A stretch of DNA of 64,000 nucleotides from Proteles cristata cristata (Eukaryota > Chordata > Mammalia > Carnivora > Hyaenidae): NCBI GenBank assembly GCA_017311185.1, contig JAESUZ010000982.1, forward strand, positions 558,001 through 622,000. The letters are read 5' to 3'. The position numbers and the translations under genes were made by a program. Each line of letters begins with the position of its first letter. The stretch's first letter is position 1. Below the pieces are notes generated by a model, which was given only the letters and a program-made list of their open reading frames with translations, had not been told where the DNA came from and searched no databases. Shown here piece after piece: positions 62,016-64,000 of this stretch.

Positions 62016-62019
62016 TGGA

Positions 62020-62912
62020 ATGAAGGAGGGAAAAGACATTGGAGAGGAGAGGGCTTTTAAAGGATGATGTTTTCATCCAGCAAAAGAAAGCTACTCTAAT
62101 TAATATTCAAGAGATAGGAAAGTGATAAAGGCAAACTTTGAAATCTTTGAATTATGTCCTACTTTGTCTTTTTTTCTTCCCAGAGAGATAGATCCCTTTA
62201 TCTATAGACAGATTTAAATATCTTTCAATTGTTTTAAAATTCTATGCCATTCCTATTTCACACCTTTTACTCTCTTTCCCTAGCAGGGGATTATACTAGG
62301 ATTATAGGAAATAGGGAATAGAAACATTGATGTACATCTTCAATGGTTAGTGTAGAAAAGTATGGTGTGTATCCAGCTACTGAGGTAATTTTTGAGACAT
62401 AGTATTGTATTCAGGTAAAGTATTTCTTTACTGCTTCTGAAACTCATCTAACCATCACAGTTTTTAATGGTGAAAAACATTGGCAGAAAAGGAGAAGGCA
62501 GTAAAATAGAAACTAAGAAGAACCTTTGTGTAAGAGAGACATTAACACATATTTAAACTAAACCATATACTTGTAACATCTATTCCTTAAAAGGCCAGCC
62601 CTTTAAATATCATTCATCTCAAGTTAGAGTTATGGAATGAACAGTGTTCTTCCATAATAATGAAAAAGGGAGGGATGGTTATGAGTGAGCATGGTAACGT
62701 ATCTGACAACAGAAAATACTTAACAAGTATTTGCTGTTGAATAGCTGGTGTAAATAACTACCTGAGAAGCAAATATTGTTTGCAATTTCACATTATAAAA
62801 ATCACCTATAATATAATGAATTATGAAAAATATTTCCTTATTTAAGTGAAACAATTTTTAATCATAATTTATTGTAGCCAAGACACTGTACTGGCTTTAA
62901 AAACACTTAACA
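62020..62912. other. Unique intronic stretch
   Basis: Nothing recognised. Confidence 0.5.
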
Positions 62913-62914
62913 TG

Positions 62915-63125
62915 TGGGGCGCCTGGGTGGCTTAGTCGGTTAAGCGTCCGACTTTCGCTTAAGTCATGATCTCGCGGTTCGTGGGTTCGGGCCCGCGTCG
63001 GGCTCTGGGCTGACTGCCAGCTCAGAGCCTGGAGCCTGTTTCAGTCTGTGACTCCCTCTCTCTCTGACCCTCCCCTGCTCACGCTGTCTCTCTCTCCTAG
63101 AAATAAATAAAAAATATTAAAAAAG
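62915..63125 (+). repeat. CAN-SINE, young-looking subfamily
   Basis: GGGGCGCCTGGGTGGCTTAG head, TCGGTTAAGCGTCCGAC, CTGACTGCCAGCTCAGAG and CCTAGAAATAAATAAAA. Perfect 16 bp target copies AAAAACACTTAACATG at 62899-62914 and 63126-63141. Confidence 0.98.
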
Positions 63126-63141
63126 AAAAACACTTAACATG

Positions 63142-64000
63142 AGTCTATTCATTGCTTATGAATGAATTTTAATAACTTTTTAAAGAAGAAATAATACATA
63201 TAGTTTTTAAGACCCCTTTTAGTTGCATACATTTTAGCTGTTTAAAATTTGTTTTTCTTGTTACAACCATCATTTTCCTGATGTACATTTTTGTAAATGA
63301 AAGCATGAAGATGTAAAAGGAAACAGAACATAAACGCTCTCTTCTTTGGATAGGATATATATTTATTCTATGAAGCATTACATTTATTCTTAAAATAATA
63401 TTTCAATAACTCATTTCTTTATCATATGCCTTTTAGTTAATTCCATAATTATATGACCAATAAGATTGAATTTTTACTATGTTAGGGGTAGCTTCATTTT
63501 AACATCTTGAAAACTGAAGCAACATACTGATTGTTTGTTTGTTTATAAGAGAGTTTGATATTTCCACTAACTTTCATTGAATTTCAGTATTTTACTTTCC
63601 TGAATAGTAAAATAAAAATTATACTGCCTTTCTCATAGGGCCCTTGGAAGGATTATATGAGATAATACATGCAATACACCTAGAACAGAATCTGGAATAA
63701 AGTATATATAAAATGTTAATAATAATATCCCTACTACTACTACTGTACTGAGTAGTCACACCACCCCCACCCCACCCCACTGTATTCCCAGTGTGCTGAG
63801 GCATAATGTCTCCACCACCAGTGTTTGAGCTCAGCTTCCTGCTGTGCAGATAACACATGCTCTCACACATTTCAGAACTTGGAATATCCTTGCGGAGACT
63901 CCCTGCTGATATTAGTCATCAGAAGCCATCAGCAGATGTTTCTAAGAATTCAGAATAGAAGTCTGCCAAGAGAGACTGAAAAAGGAACTGGAGAGAGCTG
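63142..64000. other. Intronic stretch to window end
   Basis: 63640-63715 resembles the MIR 3' end (GGATTATATGAGATAATACA). A C-rich CCACCCC run lies at 63761-63780. The final 130 bases are purine-rich and contain no CSMD exon. Confidence 0.45.

Overview
The window is ordinary carnivore nuclear DNA, almost certainly from a cat or a close feliform relative. It carries 28 recognisable tRNA-Lys-derived CAN-SINE copies of the cat type (GGGGCGCCTGGGTGGCTCAG head, CT-rich middle, AATAAA-rich tail) and feline-type L1 3' ends. The base composition is AT-rich, and there is no bacterial, plasmid or phage gene.

The only protein-coding content is two exons of one large gene on the + strand. Exon A (203-327) encodes the second half of a Sushi/CCP domain. 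Exon B (50766-50887) encodes the first 41 residues of the following CUB domain. They are separated by a 50.4 kb phase-1 intron and join in frame with nothing missing between the domains. The alternating CUB-Sushi layout and the residues point to a CSMD family member, best matching CSMD3. The window starts inside the upstream intron and ends inside the downstream intron. No other exon was found.

Everything else is intronic. In order: 1-4.4 kb is mostly unique AT-rich DNA with a G-rich microsatellite. 4.4-13 kb is dense in SINEs, with L2, an old L1 fragment and an antisense MaLR LTR. 13.57 kb holds a small TA-flanked DNA transposon, and 15.0 kb a perfect hairpin between direct repeats. 16.7-21 kb is a decayed endogenous retrovirus with two LTRs. 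23.5-30 kb has L2, MaLR-like, SINE, hAT and MIR pieces. 30.3-34.1 kb is the longest repeat-poor stretch and contains a perfect 20 bp palindrome. 36-50 kb mixes MER5A, an internally deleted Tigger1, L1 and many SINEs. 51-64 kb is MIRs, SINEs, L2, MLT1 and simple repeats.

I found no new gene, RNA system or defence locus. The points most worth following up are the sense-orientation bias of the SINEs, four copies of an apparently young SINE subfamily, the hairpin, the palindrome, the ERV, and several clear nested insertions with target-site duplications. Repeat family names come from memory of consensus sequences and were not checked against a library.
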